Source: Natronococcus sp. AD-5
GTDB lineage: Archaea; Halobacteriota; Halobacteria; Halobacteriales; Natrialbaceae
Assembly (NCBI RefSeq): GCF_030734285.1
Contig: NZ_CP132294.1
Coordinates: forward strand, 3,100,001 to 3,164,000
Reading direction: 5' to 3'
DNA: 64,000 bases
Shown: positions 62,197-64,000 of the stretch, in pieces
Position numbering within the stretch: position 1 is the first letter of the stretch
How the letters are laid out: the number at the start of each line of letters is the position of its first letter
Notes under the pieces: generated by a model
What the model was told of the DNA's origin: nothing
Database searches by the model: none
The model's input: the letters and a program-made list of their open reading frames with translations, nothing else
Program-made: the position numbers and the translations under genes

Positions 62197-64000
62197 GCGT
62201 CCTCACCCCCGGTCCCGTCGTCGGCGCGTCCGCCGTCGGTGCGGCTGTTGGTGCTCGACACGTCTCCGCCCGCCACGGATTCGTCGGACCGGTCTGCGTC
62301 GCCTTTCGCCGCTCGCGAGCCGTCGAGCCCCGCGACGACCTCGTCGACCGAGAGCGCGGGCAGCGCGTCGTCCGGCCCGAACTCGGCCGCCAGCCGGTTC
62401 GAGAGCGCGACCGGCTGCGGGGGTTCGAGTTCCCACCGCTCGAGCAGCGACTCGTCGGCGAACAGTTCCCGCGTCGGGCGGTCGAAGACCTTCTCCCCGT
62501 CGGCCATCACGACCGTCCGCGGCGCGTAGCGGGCGACGGTGTGCATGCTGTGCGTGACCATCGCCACGGTCACGCCCGTCTCCCGGTTGAGGCGGGCGAC
62601 GAGATCCATGAACCGGTCGCGCTGGGTCGCGTCGAGCCCGGTCGTCGGCTCGTCGAAGACGATCGCGTCGGGGTCGGTCGCGAGGATCGACGCCAGGGCG
62701 ACCCGCTGGCGCTGTCCTTTCGAGAGGGCGAACGGATCGGCGTCCTCCAGCCCGTCGAGTTCGACCGTTTCGATCGCATCGGCGACCGCCCGCTCGAGTT
62801 CGTCGCCCGCCATCCCGAAGTTCCCGGGGCCGAACGCGACCTCTTCGCGGACGGTGTCGGCGAAGATCTGGTGATCGGGGTTCTGGAAGACGTAGCCGAC
62901 CGAGCGGCCGACCTCGCTCATCGAGCGTTCCGCGACCTCCCGTCCGCGCCAGCGCGCGCTCCCCGCGTCGGGTTCGAGCAGCCCGTTCAGGTGCTTCGCG
63001 AGGGTCGTCTTTCCGCTGCCGTTGTGGCCGACGACCGCGACGACTTCCCCCTCGCCGATCGCGAGGTCGACGCCGTCGACCGCGCGGACCGTCTCCCGGT
63101 CGGTCTCGTACTCGTGGACGACCCCCTCGAGTTCGAACACCGGATCGCCGGTGTCCCGCCCGGTGTCGGCGGGAGCGCCGGGGAGCGCCTCGCCGCGGCG
63201 GGCGGGCGGCGTCCAGGTGAGGCCGCGATCGGCGACGGCGTCGACGGCCTCGTCGGGAAAGAGCGGCAGTTCCTCGCGCGACCAGCCGAGTCGGTCGAAT
63301 GTCTCGACCACCGGCGGCACGGCGACCCGCGCGCTCCGAAGCGCCTCGACGTCGGTGAACACCTCTCGAGCCGAGCCCTGACGGTACACTCGCCCGGCGC
63401 GAAGCAAGACGGCGTGATCGGCCAGCAGCGCCTCCTCGATCTCGTGAGTGACCAGCACGATCGTCTCCGGCCCGGCCCACCCCTCGGGGGCGCTCGAGCC
63501 GTCGGCGTCCGCGAGCGAGCGAACGACCGACAGCGTGTCGTGGCTCCCCGCGGGGTCGAGGTCGCTGGTCGGTTCGTCGAGCAACAGCACGTCGGGCTGG
63601 TTCGCGACGACGCCCGCGAAGACGAGTCGCTGCTTCTGACCGCCCGAGAGGGCGTCCGGCGGGCGTCTCCGCTCGAGGTCGCCGAGTCCCACGACCTCGA
63701 GCGCGTGGTCGATTCGGGGATCGATGTCGGCCGGCGGGACGGCGAGGTTCTCGGGGCCGAACGCGACCTCGCTCTGGACGCTCGTCCCGAACAGCTGCGC
63801 CTCGTAATCCTGTAGCACCATCCCGACGTCGGCGGCCATCTCCGGGACGCGCGCCGTCGTCGCGTCCCGGCCGAGAACCTCGACGCTGCCCGCGAAGGAA
63901 CCGGTGATGAAGTCCGGGATGATCGCGTTGAACGTCCGCAACAGCGTCGACTTGCCGCCGCCGCTGGCGCCCATCACTACGGTAAAAGATCCGGCGGCGA
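62193..64000 (-). CDS. Fused double ABC ATPase of an ECF transporter, 5' end outside window
   Basis: At least 602 residues reading off the right edge, with two complete ABC cassettes in one chain. First: Walker A GASGGGKST (63950-63980), Q-loop VLQDYEAQLF, signature LSGGQKQRL, Walker B VLLLDEPTSDLD. Second: Walker A GHNGSGKTTL, Q-loop VFQNPDHQIF, signature here LSKGQRQRV, Walker B AIVFDEPTTGLD. This corresponds to EcfA1-EcfA2 fused, as in many archaeal ECF systems. The C-terminal 60 residues are an acidic disordered tail. The start codon is not in the window. It energises EcfT, which follows directly. Confidence 0.92.
   Translation of the reverse strand, partial: AAGSFTVVMGASGGGKSTLLRTFNAIIPDFITGSFAGSVEVLGRDATTARVPEMAADVGMVLQDYEAQLFGTSVQSEVAFGPENLAVPPADIDPRIDHALEVVGLGDLERRRPPDALSGGQKQRLVFAGVVANQPDVLLLDEPTSDLDPAGSHDTLSVVRSLADADGSSAPEGWAGPETIVLVTHEIEEALLADHAVLLRAGRVYRQGSAREVFTDVEALRSARVAVPPVVETFDRLGWSREELPLFPDEAVDAVADRGLTWTPPARRGEALPGAPADTGRDTGDPVFELEGVVHEYETDRETVRAVDGVDLAIGEGEVVAVVGHNGSGKTTLAKHLNGLLEPDAGSARWRGREVAERSMSEVGRSVGYVFQNPDHQIFADTVREEVAFGPGNFGMAGDELERAVADAIETVELDGLEDADPFALSKGQRQRVALASILATDPDAIVFDEPTTGLDATQRDRFMDLVARLNRETGVTVAMVTHSMHTVARYAPRTVVMADGEKVFDRPTRELFADESLLERWELEPPQPVALSNRLAAEFGPDDALPALSVDEVVAGLDGSRAAKGDADRSDESVAGGDVSSTNSRTDGGRADDGTGGEDA

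Overview
The window is chromosomal DNA from a haloarchaeon (class Halobacteria, probably Natrialbaceae-like). The evidence is very high GC, strongly acidic proteins, leaderless genes with TATA-like boxes about 25-30 bases before the start codon, many haloarchaea-restricted families (DUF5518, DUF5809/DUF5810 and similar), and an rRNA operon in the order 16S, tRNA-Ala(TGC), 23S, 5S, tRNA-Cys(GCA). It looks like core chromosome. I see no intact insertion sequence, prophage or CRISPR array.

Layout. 1-6.5 kb: a frameshifted MEDS/GAF sensor histidine kinase, a DUF5518 membrane protein, a NOG1-type GTPase, a DUF389 membrane protein and a ribbon-helix-helix regulator. 6.6-12.4 kb: a tight four-gene operon of an atypical NRAMP-family transporter, HyuA, HyuB and a maleate-isomerase/Asp-Glu racemase-like enzyme, preceded by an operator-like palindrome. 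12.4-21.7 kb: EngB, a hairpin-rich intergenic element, an FKBP isomerase, acetyltransferases, a hydroxyacid dehydrogenase, a NUDIX-eIF2B fusion, a metallophosphoesterase remnant, the coupled F420 genes cofE-mer, and a cold-shock protein. 21.9-26.2 kb: an overlapping MoxR-DUF58-transglutaminase operon. 26.3-36 kb: eIF1/SUI1, rhodanese, two NUDIX genes, DUF5809/DUF5810, RimI, an NSS transporter with a 105-residue partner, a DUF892 ferritin-like gene with a tiny acidic companion, and several haloarchaeal hypotheticals.

36-43.4 kb: tRNA-Lys, a largely gene-free AT-richer stretch, then the complete rRNA operon on the minus strand. It has at least five tandem promoter-like repeats, a related spacer promoter before 23S, and long inverted repeats that would form the 16S and 23S processing stems. 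43.6-51.2 kb: an HTH plus membrane-protein pair, a multicopper-oxidase remnant, and a 2-oxoacid dehydrogenase operon (E1 alpha, E1 beta, E2, E3) beside lipoyl synthase. 51.3-64 kb: a MATE exporter, a PH-domain protein, a Ski2-like helicase, a frameshifted DUF7344-like regulator, HAD and DJ-1 family proteins, a frameshifted membrane protein, an IMPase, MazG, S-adenosylhomocysteine hydrolase, and an ECF transporter (EcfT plus a fused double ATPase cut by the window end).

Four single-base frame breaks in otherwise well-preserved genes all fall in or next to short G/C runs. They could be assembly errors or true recent mutations. The least conventional biology here is the NRAMP-like/hydantoinase operon, the NSS transporter with its partner, and the repeated promoter architecture of the rRNA operon.
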